Shown one piece after another: positions 23,322 to 34,645 of a stretch of 64,000 nt of DNA. Position 1 is the stretch's first letter. Every line of letters starts with the position of its first letter. The notes under the pieces are model-generated. The model was not told where the DNA came from, did no database searches, and was given only the letters and a program-made list of their open reading frames with translations. The position numbers and the translations under genes were made by a program. Source of the DNA: Gigaspora rosea (taxonomy: Eukaryota; Glomeromycota; Glomeromycetes; Diversisporales; Gigasporaceae); NCBI GenBank assembly GCA_003550325.1, contig QKWP01000242.1:337059-401058 (forward strand), read 5' to 3'.

Positions 23322-26036
23322 TTAAATAGTATATATGTCCATCGTATCAATCGTTTGAATAAATTTACTGGTGTAAACAATATTTGAGTGCTCTTGTAAT
23401 TTTATTGATAATTCAGGAATTGTCATATCTGCAGTCCGAAATTCACCAATAATTTTATCAGTTTCTTCACTGTTGTCTAACTCCATAAATTCTTCAAATT
23501 CTTCAAATTCTTCAAAAATATTATATTCAAATTTATCTTGTTCAATAAGTATATCTGGTTGATTTATTAAATCATGCATTTAGGAAAATAGTTTTGCTCG
23601 TTTCTGCAAATCAAAATCCATGCATGAATTTGCTAATTCGATGTAACATTCTGAAATTCCTGGAGCAAAGTCAGGTCTTAATCCCTTACAAATTTCCGAT
23701 TGGAGTTCAAAACCAAAAGAGCGATTAAAAAATAGTGTTATTCCAGTGTCATTTCTGCCATAATTACTCCGAAACTGTATATATTAGCCGCTTGAGTACT
23801 TTCATGATTTAATAAATCTTCAGGGGCATGGCATGATTCCATAAATCCCATTTTCTAATATACAATCCTTGCTTCTTCGAGATAACCCCCTAAATCTTGC
23901 TATATATGATTTGACTGGGCCAATCAATTCTTTGTGCAGAAGGATATTTCCACTATGAAGATAACCATGAATATATCTCGCACAGTAAATTTTCTTTAAA
24001 TCTTCTGATATATCGACCAATATTGCTAATTTATCTTCCCAAAGAATATCTTTAAAATTCGTTCTCAGATAGTTACGGAGACTTCCTTTGTTAGCATATT
24101 GGAACACCATCATGTACTCATTCGTTATTGAATGTTGAGTTAGGGCCATATATTTCGAGACTAATACCATTTAATCTACAGTTTATGTGATTTATAAACT
24201 AGGAATTTAATTTATATCGTAAGTCATTCTAGTTTATATAATAAATCATTAATAATTTTAATTTACCTCTCTGAGAAAATTGGATGAATCTATGCGAGAA
24301 CCTGGCAAAGTTTTAAGTGCAACTTTAATTAAGTTACTTGCATTTGAAATGGATTTATGCCAATTTGTTGAAAATACCGATCCAAATCCTCCTTCGCCGA
24401 TCTTTCTTATGTTTGTTAATTTATCAAATGGAATCCATTCAATAATCTTTCCAGGTTCCGTAGAATGAATTTGAAATACTTTTATATAATAATCAGTTTC
24501 TTCATTTCCACTTGTCCATCCACGTGATGCCTGATAAGGATCACATTACCGGCACCAGTGCAATTTTGTATTGTACCGGTCACATATTAAACATACTCCA
24601 TACCACGATCTTCTTTCAGAAGCAAACTCATCGTATGCATCGTGCATTTCATATACTATAAAATACTCATTAGTGTCTGGATCTATCGTAATTCCAAATG
24701 CTTTTTTAATATTTTTATTTTCTAACTGCTTTTGAAACTTAAGTGACAAAGTAAATAGATGATTTTACTTTTATTGCATTAATTTGCATACTATAAATAA
24801 CCCAATAATGGTCAACTTACCTCTTTTAAAAAATCAGATGGGTTACGAGAAAGAATTTTAATCCTAACCTGATAAGAAGGTTCACGTGATTTACGTACTC
24901 CATTAAAAATTCTTCTCCATTAAAAACTGTTCGGTTTTCCTTCTCCATTTTAATTGTTCATTTACCTTTTAACCAAGTTGCTAAAAATATTTTTCCAAAA
25001 TGATCAAAATTAGGCCTATTATCCAAATTCTTAAGAGGAATCCATTCAATCACATCCTCATATTCTGTTGCTTCAAGTTGACATTTTTTAATTAAATTAT
25101 CTATATCATTATCTCAATTCTGATCTATTTTCCGAGGATCACATGACTGGCACCAGGCACTTGAAGTGTTGAATTGCATACAATGCGTACATTTTCTATA
25201 ATCCCCATTTTTTTGAGAGCTAAACTTATAAATACAATCATATATTCACTTGTAATTGTGTTTTGATTAATCCACATATTTAAATTCATTCTTTTTAACG
25301 ATATATGATATTTCAACTTGTAATAATGTGAATTTGAATTGAATAATATTGTAAAATATGTAAATATGAAGTGATTATAGTATATATATCTATTTAAAAG
25401 TAAATAAGCCTACCTCTTTTAAGTTTAAAAAATCTAATGGATGCAGACAATCATATAAACTTTTAAGTCTAATTAATAATGGTTGCAGGTGTTTTGAATG
25501 GAACCAATCCAACAAGACTGCATCAAAATAACTTCCATCAATCTTTTTTAATCCATCAAAAGGAATCCATTCAATTACATCTTCGTATTTAGTGGCACTG
25601 AGCAGTGTCTGAAATTGGGTTGCGGAGTCTGCGGACCGCAACAAATTTTAAATTTCCGCAACCAAAATCTGAAGTGCATGTGCAAATTCCGCACTAAATT
25701 TGCAAATTTTAATTATAAATTTTGATTAAATGCTTATACGCGCAACTAAATTTTTATAAATTCTTATAATCCGCAACTATTTTTTTTTATTTAGTTGCAG
25801 CCCGCAACTAATTTAAAAATTGAATTTCAGACACTGGCACTGAGTTGAACCTCTTTGATAAAATCATCGATATTTTTATTCCCGCTTGTCCACCCTTGAA
25901 TTATTCTTCGAGGACTACATGTTTGGCACCAGGCATTTGAAGTATTGGATCGCTTACAATAGGTACATGCTCCGTAAAAACTTCTTCTTTTAGGGCCAAA
26001 TTTATCATACACCATCATATATTCATTAGTTGTGGT
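23322..26036 (-). pseudogene. decayed multi-module TKL-type protein kinase gene
   Basis: Read on the minus strand there are three repeated modules. Module 1 (26036-25395): YCKRSNTSNAWCQTC, GWTSGN, an FIK helix, then EWIPFD; it ends LNLKE followed by a GT splice donor. Module 2 (25316-24825): CTHCMQF..SAWCQSC, EWIPL, two in-frame stops and a frameshift. Module 3 (24750-23580): CLICD..LHWC, a stop, GWTSGN, EWIPFD, the glycine loop GEGGFGSVF, VALK, then after an intron YMMVFQYANKGSL, HGYLHSGNILL (Asp expected where Tyr stands), SFGVIMAEMT, and an EICKGLRPDFAPG C-lobe. Only module 3 has a full kinase fold; the first two look like N-lobe or pseudokinase repeats. The arrangement is typical of kinases expanded in Glomeromycotina. 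Frameshifts and the changed catalytic Asp make activity very unlikely. Confidence 0.75.
25603..25836. mobile_element. 234-bp hAT-like MITE inside the kinase, target duplication GCACTGAG
   Basis: Left end CAGTGTCTGAAATT and right end in reverse CAGTGTCTGAAATT. GCACTGAG flanks both sides (25595-25602, 25837-25844). Taking it out restores the kinase module-1 frame across VQLSATKYEDVIEWIP. The inner part is GTTGCGG/CCGCAAC-rich. Confidence 0.9.
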
Positions 26037-26350
26037 TAGTGTTCTGACCCGTCATGAAAATCCCAACCCGGGTCACCCGGGTGAACACTGGGTAGTAGAA
26101 AAAATTCTGCTACGGGTCACCCGGGTAATATAAAAAAAAAAAAAAAAACCCCCCGTTTTACGCTATTTTTTTCAATTTATATAGTTTATAACCAACTCAT
26201 ACAGTTCACCCATGTGGGTGACCCACGGATGACCTGCGGGTTGACCCACGGGTGACCCGTGGGTTGACTACCCGGGTGGCCATAATTCGACCCGGGTCAC
26301 CCGCCCACCCGCGGGTGACCCGGGTGATACTTACCCGGGTCAGAACACTA
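26037..26350. mobile_element. complete 314-bp GC-rich hAT-like mini-element
   Basis: TIRs TAGTGTTCTGACCCG at both ends, and many CGGGTGACCC / GGGTCACCCG words inside. The left junction falls within the kinase coding sequence (next codons read TTNEYMMVYDKFG on the minus strand). Its left flank GTTGTGGT is not repeated at its right flank, which instead carries ATCACCAG, the duplication shared with the far-left border at 22935-22942. Confidence 0.85.
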
Positions 26351-26358
26351 ATCACCAG

Positions 26359-27999
26359 AATAGTAACCTATATAACAGTAACTCTTAATAAAAACTATAA
26401 TAATTTCAACATGAACTAACTCAACCCTAACTTCATATTGTAATTATTAGAATAATAAGCAAGTTTTTATGAGAATTTTATGATAATTCTTGATAAAAGC
26501 CACAATAATTTTGATGTGAACTCAAAATGGTGTTCCAAAATTACAGTTGGTGGTCAAAAATTTTTTATTCTACTGTAAATTAATAAGTTCATGTTGCACA
26601 TATAAGGCAACACACAAAATTAATTTTTTCAGTTTTTATAACATGGAATTAAAAATCTTTTTTTTAGAACTATTGGGTAATTCCAGAAAATTAAATCACA
26701 ATCAGGCAACACCAAATAACAAAAATGGAAATTGGAAAAAAATTTTTCAAAAAATTGAGTTATACAGAATAAAAAATAACTTGGTGTAACCTTAACAAAA
26801 ATTTATAGTAATTTCAATAATTATAATATGAAAGAGTTGTGAAATAGTGAAATCTGCTATGATCACACATTATTGTGAAATTTGCCTTTATTATAATAAA
26901 AAAAACATATAAAATTTTTAACCTATCCTAACACAATCTACAAAGCAAATTTCACTAACTCACAACTCAGATTTCATCCCATCTATTATAATTACCACAA
27001 AATTCATTACGTATCACACTAATTTTTATATCAGGTCCCGAATTCGCTAATAATGGATTTCATTACCATATCATTCAATCATCTTCAATTATGCACTTAA
27101 ATTATCTAGATATTAGAATTTTCCTCAATTGACATTTGTATCTATTTACGGTAAATAACTACTACAGCATTATGCTCCTTCTTAACATGTAATTTTCATA
27201 AGTATATTTGATTAGTGCAATTCCAAATGACAATAATAAAAAAACATTTTTTTATAGAGATCGTCTTGCACTTTAATCGAGACAAAAACCTGTTAAAACA
27301 ATGTTTGATTAAACAATTTTTCTCGCTCAGATTCTTTTTATTTAACATTAACTTTATTAAACATTATGAAGATACATAATGAGAGTGTGCCCCACTTCAC
27401 TATTTTTTCCCATCTTAGACATAATTTGTGCTCTTTACAATTTTACCATATGCCAATAAACACACTTTCACTTTCATGCTCCTTTCTCAATTTTGCCACT
27501 TTATGTTCGTGTGGTCTTGTCATGTGATGAAAGATAAATGAGGATCGAAAAGCGAAAAGTACAACCCACACTATAATGTGGTGCATTCTACTTTTCAGTT
27601 ATTTTATTTTATTTTATTTTATTTTATTTTAGTTTTTTCATTTTTTTTTGTCACACTATGCTATATTGACAACTGGCCGAATGGTAGGTGCAACGAATAC
27701 AACAGATACTACAAACTTGTATGGAGGGGGTAGTTTAAGCACAAAGAAGCCAAATTATAATCAGGTAGTAAAGAGAAATGAACAAGTCAAGCAAAATAAG
27801 AAAGACTAAAATTCCACTTCAATGCCCACATAATCTCTATCGCATGCGCCTACCTGCATATTCATATAGCCTTAATCATATGAATACCTCATCTGCATCA
27901 TAAAAACATATGCATATATCGATTGATTTCATATAAACCTCAATTTCATAATAATTCGTATAATGCATTTAAGCCCAAATTCATTGTATGCCATAAATT
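26359..27999. other. AT-rich DNA with one piece shared with the 50346-54384 element
   Basis: Bases about 27208-27332 match 53495-53613 (CTTTAATCGAGACA, AAACCTGTTAAA, TTAAACAATT), so part may be a diverged relative of that hAT-like element. 27554-27596 is a hairpin with GAAAAGTA / TACTTTTC arms. 27600-27640 is (TTTTA)n. No gene recognised. Confidence 0.5.
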
Positions 28000-28095
28000 C
28001 CCTATAAGAAAAATGCACCATAAAGGTACAGGTTGGCGTGTAAAGGCACGGGTTTTGATGGCACTGATTAAACCCGGACCACTTTTTTTATAGAG
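28000..28095. mobile_element. 96-bp solo member of the CCCTATAAGAAAAGTGG family
   Basis: CCCTATAAGAAAAATG at the left and, in reverse, CTCTATAAAAAAAGTGG at the right. Inner text GGTACAGGTTGGCGT resembles the long copies. It defines the two ends of the family in one compact example. Confidence 0.65.
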
Positions 28096-30220
28096 ATAGT
28101 GATCCTTGTGATAATAACCCTAGTGTGACTTCGTCAACGCCTAGGGCTATTCTCGTACAATAGATAAATATAGACAAAATCACAACTATTAGGTTTTTAA
28201 ATTCCCAAAACAACATTTATAAAAAAAACTTTCTAAACTTTAAAATATCCGTAAACTATAATCTTATTAATTATGCCTTAAACTTAACATACTATATATA
28301 AACAAGATTTCACTCCCCGCAATTTAGTGCACCTCTAGTTAAAGTAGATAATATTATAGACATTAGGTGTTAATTGGGTTTAGTTTAAGAAGCAACCCCT
28401 TTCTCAACGTACATGCTATCAAAGCAAATGATATCGTTGTATTCCATTCGTTTGGAATTTCGACATCGAAAAAAAGTCCATAAACTTTTCGCAAAGTAAT
28501 CATATGTTGGTATTATACAATTATATAATACATGCTATAAGATTTCTTAAAATAAATCATGAATAAACCTATTTTGAGAACTTACTATGTCATAATTGCA
28601 TTAATTTAGGAATAACGTTAAACAAACATAAAAATCTTGCATATCTAAAATCAAGTTATGTTGATCACTAAATCCAAAGAGCATAAATTTTAGAATTTAC
28701 TAATTTATATATCAGATATTGTATTGAAAATTTTATTTAGTTATTTATGATTTTTGGAGTTCTTGATGTTTCTTATCTTGTTACACTTGATTTTAATTTG
28801 CTACAATCAGTAATTTTTATTGATCATTAATTATCGGACCATATGGGCAAAAATATTTAGTAGTCGTGACTATACAAATTTAGGTGACATAACAAAGTAA
28901 CTGATAAATTTTGAACCATTTTTGAGTCATTAGTAATTTGTTCGGAATACTACTCATAAAAACTGGTAAGTAACAGATTAGTTTTGGATCCTTCTAGGTT
29001 ATCTGTTCGGTGCACTACTCATTAAAACTAATGAGTGACTGATAGCTAACTCGTAAGCATTTCATAATCAATTTTAACAATCACTAACAAATAAGGCCAT
29101 TCAAAGTTGATGTTTCATTTCCCATTACCTGCCGACCCATTTTTTTATTTTTTTAATTTTTATTATTATTTTTATTTCAATTATTTTATTTTTGATATTT
29201 ATTTTTCCCGGTATCACCTGATGGAGACCTCAATTTCAAGAATTATAAAAAAAATTGATCGTTAACCAAATTTTTTGATTCCATGCTATGCAAAACACAA
29301 AACTAACTTTACGTGGCCTTTGGATATGAACATAAATCTATTAACTTACTGTGTATAATAATTATAATAATCTGCCCGCCGACCGGGATTTTGAAAACCA
29401 GGTAATGAGAGGCGAAAAAATCAACCTTGCTCTTAATAATCACTTACATATATATTATTGGCACAAATTCTTTTTAATCCACTTAAATAATCGCAGATTG
29501 AAGATATACCTCAGTAAAGCGTGCAAATCGGCCTAAATTATATCATCACCTAACCCTAACATTTATCTGAATGTTTAATCATGTCACGAAGAAATCACAG
29601 TGTTTCTACTATCTCTAAAAAGGACACTGTTTTTTCGTTAACCATTTATTTTTATCAAAATGATTAACGAAAAAAGTAGTGTCCTTTTTAGATGATAATT
29701 CCATGCTAGTTATATCCGTCAGCATCTTTAACGATATTACATTTGCATGCATCAATTACTAATTTTAGGTAAATGTAACTTCAAGCGTGAAGTAGACATT
29801 TAAGTTGATGACAACTTCAGACGCCAGAAAAAAGAATGGAACTAGATTCAGTTTTCGGATTTAAATCCTATATTCTTCAGAATTCGGATTATATCCGAAT
29901 ACAACACCGAATATACTATCTGTAAAGCAAAAATATATAGAAGACAAAAGCATTCGACCACTTATAAAATTGCCGTAATGATAAATAGTATTGTATGACA
30001 AATCCATTGTTCGGAAGTTTTGTCACAAAATATGCGACTAATTGTTAACGTGCATAAATAATATTATTAATTTAAACCTGGCACTGGTTTTTATTATCTT
30101 TTCAAATTTAAATGTAGGATTTATATATGCAGGATAAAACAGGATATCGATTTAAATCCAAAGTTAAATATCACAATATAAGTAAATCCGAATTTAAAAA
30201 AAAATTCGGTTCCAAACTCT
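28096..30220. other. AT-rich DNA with one small palindromic MITE
   Basis: 29614-29692 is a 79-bp palindrome: TCTAAAAAGGACACT, TTTTTCGTTAA and their mirror images around a short A/T centre. The rest shows no family resemblance. Pieces with TCGGATT/AATCCGA words occur at 29850-29900 and 30110-30210. Confidence 0.5.
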
Positions 30221-30221
30221 T

Positions 30222-30228
30222 TATATAA
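30222..30228 (+). promoter_or_regulatory. possible TATA box
   Basis: TATATAA lies about 45 bases before the ATG of the membrane-protein gene at 30272. In AT-rich DNA this can be chance. Confidence 0.25.
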
Positions 30229-30271
30229 AGTGTCTTATGCGTTTGTGGATACTTGCATTTTTATAATCAAG

Positions 30272-31367
30272 ATGAAAATGAGCAAAATTATTATTGGAGT
30301 AGTCTTCCTTTTAATACAGATTTCATTTGTAAGAGCCGAAAACTTGAGTTATGCCAGTACATTTCTTAATATTAGTCTTCCCATTCCACTTGAAAGTAAG
30401 ATTAAAAGTCGTATAAGCTGGGCAAGTGATTTTGAATTTCTTTTTATGCGTGTTGCCCCAATTATATATCAATTTTATATATGTATGAATAACCCCGAAG
30501 ATAATGTCGCAGGATTTTCACGATATTTCAATGATTTTGTGCAAATTATTTTACCTCCTTTATTACTATTATTTCCTTCATTAATTACACCATATGAGAT
30601 TTACAACGATTCTTTTTTCATTATATTAAGGGTTTATACCATTATAATGATTATGGCATCCATCATGTCAATGACATTTTCCATTTATGATTTTAAAAGG
30701 AGGTCTTCCAAAGGACTTGAGAAATATTATAGATATTATAAATTATTTATGATTTTATAGCTTTAATTAGTTTTTCATTTAAGGTTTTCATATTATATAT
30801 TGTTAGTAAAGTTTATGGGTTTAAAACCTTGGTTTTCATAATATGTCTGATCTTAATGGCACTTCAAGCGATTTTAGGAATTTTTTTTGTTGGATTATTT
30901 TGTAACGAAAAGACAAATCTTAATGTCTGTACATTGGCTTATACAATATGGACATTACATTTTGCCTCAATTGTATATTACTTTCAAGCTCTTCTGCATA
31001 TCATTGGGTTACTGGAACTATTCTTTTTTCAGCAACAACATCTTTGAGGTTTGCTAGCAGCGGTCCTGACAAATTAAATCAAGAATATTCTTTTATATAT
31101 AAACTTGATTGTATATCAAAAAATAAAAGAAGTAAGGTATGTTTTTATGTTAATTTCCCTATTTTATTTTATTTTAATTTTTTTTTTTTGAGATACTCCA
31201 GTGTTAATTGTGAAACAAACTACATTGCAAACTTCAGAATCAGTTTGATGAAGAAGCTACATTGCAAACTTCACAATATATTAATGATCAAGAAACTACG
31301 TTGTAAATTTTACAGTATTACCAACGATGAAGAATTAAGTCTACTGGCTGATAAAGTCATGAACTAA
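30272..31367 (+). pseudogene. unrecognised multi-pass membrane protein with signal peptide, two frameshifts
   Basis: The ATG at 30272 opens MKMSKIIIGVVFLLIQISFV followed by RA-EN, a classic signal peptide with a likely cut after RA. Hydrophobic segments follow: one around FLFMRVAPIIYQFYI, one around IILPPLLLLFPSLI, and one around YTIIMIMASIMSMTFSI. Near 30745 the frame shifts by one; the next frame continues with ALISFSFKVFILYIV, VFIICLILMALQAILGIFF and a helix ending at LLELFFF. A T-run near 31028 shifts it again, to SATTSLRFASSGPDKLNQEY. A plausible intron (GTATGT at 31137, CAG at 31201) precedes a short tail ending at 31367. Six or so membrane helices suggest a receptor- or transporter-like fold, but I recognise no family. 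The breaks could be sequencing errors in homopolymers or genuine decay. Confidence 0.4.
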
Positions 31368-31691
31368 CTTAATTTCTTCAGGTTTACAGGTTACCGAAGT
31401 TACTCATTGAAAGAACTAATAAATTAGCCACGCAATGCAGTTGCTCTAAAGCCAGGAGCATAAGAATTTTGAATTGTGTATAATACAATTGTGTATATCA
31501 TATAGTCGTGAAATAACATGTAGAGGTATAATTGCCCAAATTAAGTTTAATTTAGGAATTGTTCTAAATAACACTCATGGACATTATTTCTTGACTTTGC
31601 GGTTTCTTACATGTTAATACAGATGGAAAAATGATAAGTAAAATCGATTATTATAAAAAGCATGTTTTTATTATTTTCTTTTTTTTATATT

Positions 31692-31800
31692 TACCAGGAA
31701 CGTAGTACGAAGTACGAATACCAGGAACGTAGTACGAAGTACGAATACCAGGAACGTAGTACGAAGTACGAAGTGTACCAGGAACGAAGTACGAAGTGTA
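31692..31800. repeat. 27-bp tandem repeat, about four units
   Basis: The unit ACCAGGAACGTAGTACGAAGTACGAAT recurs three times almost exactly, with a shorter fourth unit. An open frame through it would encode repeated YQERSTKYE, but there is no other sign of coding. Confidence 0.85.
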
Positions 31801-32390
31801 TGGTTAACAGGCAAGTTGCTGTGTATAATCTCTTGAATCTTATTGGATGGAGTTTTCAAATCGATCATTTGATGCGCATTAACATCACGTGTATAAACAA
31901 GTATACTGGGTTTTGTTCATATGAAAGCGTTTTTTGTGTAATTCATTTTGATAAACTTGTGGCTGTGCGCATCTTCTACATTCTGGCACGACCTGTTGTG
32001 CTTGCTACTTATGGTAATCAATTCGAGGATATATTTGATCTGCATGAATGTTGTAATCTATACTATAAATCTATAATTAATTAATTTATATATACCAGGA
32101 ACGTAATATGAAGTTCGAAGTGTATGGTTTACAGGCAACTATCTGTGCGTAAAATTTTGCATATGATTGAATAGCATGGTCACATGTTCAAATTGATCAT
32201 ACATCTGTATGTTGATTTAGAACTGTTTGAATTTGTGTTATAAAATATTACAGGTTTTATGCGAATCATTACACGAACTTTCTGGTAGTTAAAATTTTAT
32301 AAAGCTTGTGGCAGTGCATGGCTTCTAAATTTAAAATATACCTGTTATACCTTACTACCTTTGGCAATCAATTTATGAGTAAAAAAAGAT
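31776..32390. repeat. about 318-bp tandem duplication, second copy diverged
   Basis: The segment starting ACCAGGAACGAAGTACGAAG at 31777 is repeated from 32095 (ACCAGGAACGTAATATGAAG). Shared words in order are GAAGTGTATGGTT, ACAGGCAA, TTTTATAAAGCTTGTGGC-type and GGTAATCAATT / GGCAATCAATT. The copies differ by many substitutions and small indels. Confidence 0.7.
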
Positions 32391-33879
32391 GCAGTATGAT
32401 TGTTAGTGATCTATTTCTGAGATATCTAATCCAAAAAAGGTATAGTGATTTACGTTAGGGATGCACCGGTCCGGTCCTTAGTAGGACCGATTACATAATG
32501 GTAACGGTCCGGTCCGGTCCCGTCCTCGGTCCTTTGAACGGTACTTTGTAACACAAGCTGTGATTGGTCAATTTTTTATATTATTAACGTTAACAAAAAA
32601 TGATAATGATAACGCTCTTACCACAATACTAATTAAGATTTAACCCAATCTACAAATAGATCTAAATCTCAAAAAAGTTTTGGCAGCAAACGTGAATTTC
32701 GAATATTTTTTTAATGCACCTCCGATCTCTAGAAATTCGTAAGTAGTTATACCTTTGAAGCTTTCAGATCTTACATTTAACATTCTTTTAATGCTAATGA
32801 ATATAATGAATGTGTATTTATTTATACTGTAAAATATTATATAGAAATACAAGATAAGGAATATTTTATTATTATTTTTTGTTGGCACTTTTAACTATTG
32901 ATCAACTAGAAATCAGTAACCTTTAAACTTATGAACTAACTACATATTTTTTCTTTAATCCAGCTCTTCAAGCATAATACCGCCCTTGCTACTTCTCCAT
33001 TCAACCTATTTCTTGCTGGTGTAATCGTTTGTCCAGCAATTGAGAAAGCTTGCTCTGAGGCAATGCTTGTCGCTTGGATACACAAATAATCTCTAGCGAT
33101 TAAACTCAATCTCAGGTATGTGTGTTGTTTTTCCTGCTACCAAACTAGCGGATCTATATCATTCTCTAATAGGAAAGCTAAATATGTTTCTAATTCATCT
33201 TTTATGCAATTCATAGTTGGCAATAGAGAGCTTGAATTACTTTCTTGTCAAGAATCAGTTAAGCGTAACTGATGAAAATAACTTCGTGTATTCGATAAAT
33301 CACCAGGAGATGTTGTAGTTGAATTTGGAATTACAGGAGAATACCCAGTAAGGTTTGAAACCATATTGATTGCTTTGGTTTTCTCAGCTGTGTTTTTAAA
33401 TGCTGTTAATTTTGTTCTTGGGTCAAGCAATGCTGAAATCTGTGAATTTTCATCTAAAATTGGCCAGTAAGTATCTAACTTTTAATAGATTGCAGTTGCA
33501 ACTTGTCTTTGTGAAAAATCTTTATTATCTTTGTATTTAGATAGATGATCTTGAATAGCAAGAAAAATGAATCGAATATCGCCATGCGTTGGATAACTCG
33601 AGGCAGATAGAAGTCGAGTGGCACGTTCAATTGGTTCTAAGAGGATTAGTGTATCCTTTATTTTGAATTTATAAAATTGGTATTTTTTTTTATTATTTAT
33701 TTATTTATATTTTTAAAAACTTACTTAAATATCTATACGTTCATCTTCGTCTGGGCACTTTTGATCAAAAACATCATTATCAGCTGCAAGCATGTTGAGA
33801 GCGGGTTCCATTTTTTTCCATTTTTCCAACATGTAATAGGTAGAATTCCATCTGGTCTTTTTTTTTTTTTTTTTTTTTT

Positions 33880-34645
33880 NNNNNNNNNNNNNNNNNNNNN
33901 NNNNNNNNNNNNNNNNNNNNNNNNNNNNNNNNNNNNNNNNNNNNNNNNNNNNNNNNNNNNNNNNNNNNNNNNNNNNNNNNNNNNNNNNNNNNNNNNNNNN
34001 NNNNNNNNNNNNNNNNNNNNNNNNNNNNNNNNNNNNNNNNNNNNNNNNNNNNNNNNNNNNNNNNNNNNNNNNNNNNNNNNNNNNNNNNNNNNNNNNNNNN
34101 NNNNNNNNNNNNNNNNNNNNNNNNNNNNNNNNNNNNNNNNNNNNNNNNNNNNNNNNNNNNNNNNNNNNNNNNNNNNNNNNNNNNNNNNNNNNNNNNNNNN
34201 NNNNNNNNNNNNNNNNNNNNNNNNNNNNNNNNNNNNNNNNNNNNNNNNNNNNNNNNNNNNNNNNNNNNNNNNNNNNNNNNNNNNNNNNNNNNNNNNNNNN
34301 NNNNNNNNNNNNNNNNNNNNNNNNNNNNNNNNNNNNNNNNNNNNNNNNNNNNNNNNNNNNNNNNNNNNNNNNNNNNNNNNNNNNNNNNNNNNNNNNNNNN
34401 NNNNNNNNNNNNNNNNNNNNNNNNNNNNNNNNNNNNNNNNNNNNNNNNNNNNNNNNNNNNNNNNNNNNNNNNNNNNNNNNNNNNNNNNNNNNNNNNNNNN
34501 NNNNNNNNNNNNNNNNNNNNNNNNNNNNNNNNNNNNNNNNNNNNNNNNNNNNNNNNNNNNNNNNNNNNNNNNNNNNNNNNNNNNNNNNNNNNNNNNNNNN
34601 NNNNNNNNNNNNNNNNNNNNNNNNNNNNNNNNNNNNNNNNNNNNN
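33880..34645. other. assembly gap (766 Ns)
   Basis: All bases are N. The gap follows the poly-T run and hides the 3' end of the LINE. Confidence 1.

Larger units (their letters stand above)
22943..26350. mobile_element. 3.4-kb composite (Pack-type) hAT-like unit carrying kinase gene fragments
   Basis: The left border TAGTGTTCTGACCCG at 22943 and the right border, whose reverse reads TAGTGTTCTGACCCGGG, ending at 26350, are flanked outside by the same 8 bp ATCACCAG (22935-22942 and 26351-26358). Each border belongs to a copy of a GC-rich small element: a truncated copy at 22943-23063 and a complete 314-bp copy at 26037-26350. Between them lies a decayed protein kinase gene. The outer duplication implies that the whole segment moved as one unit, using the left end of one copy and the right end of the other. 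No transposase is inside, so it would depend on one in trans. Confidence 0.8.

Noticed and set aside
26037..26350. GC-rich block considered as a promoter or CpG island
   Set aside because: It has inverted transposon ends and a second copy at 22943; a mini-element explains it better.
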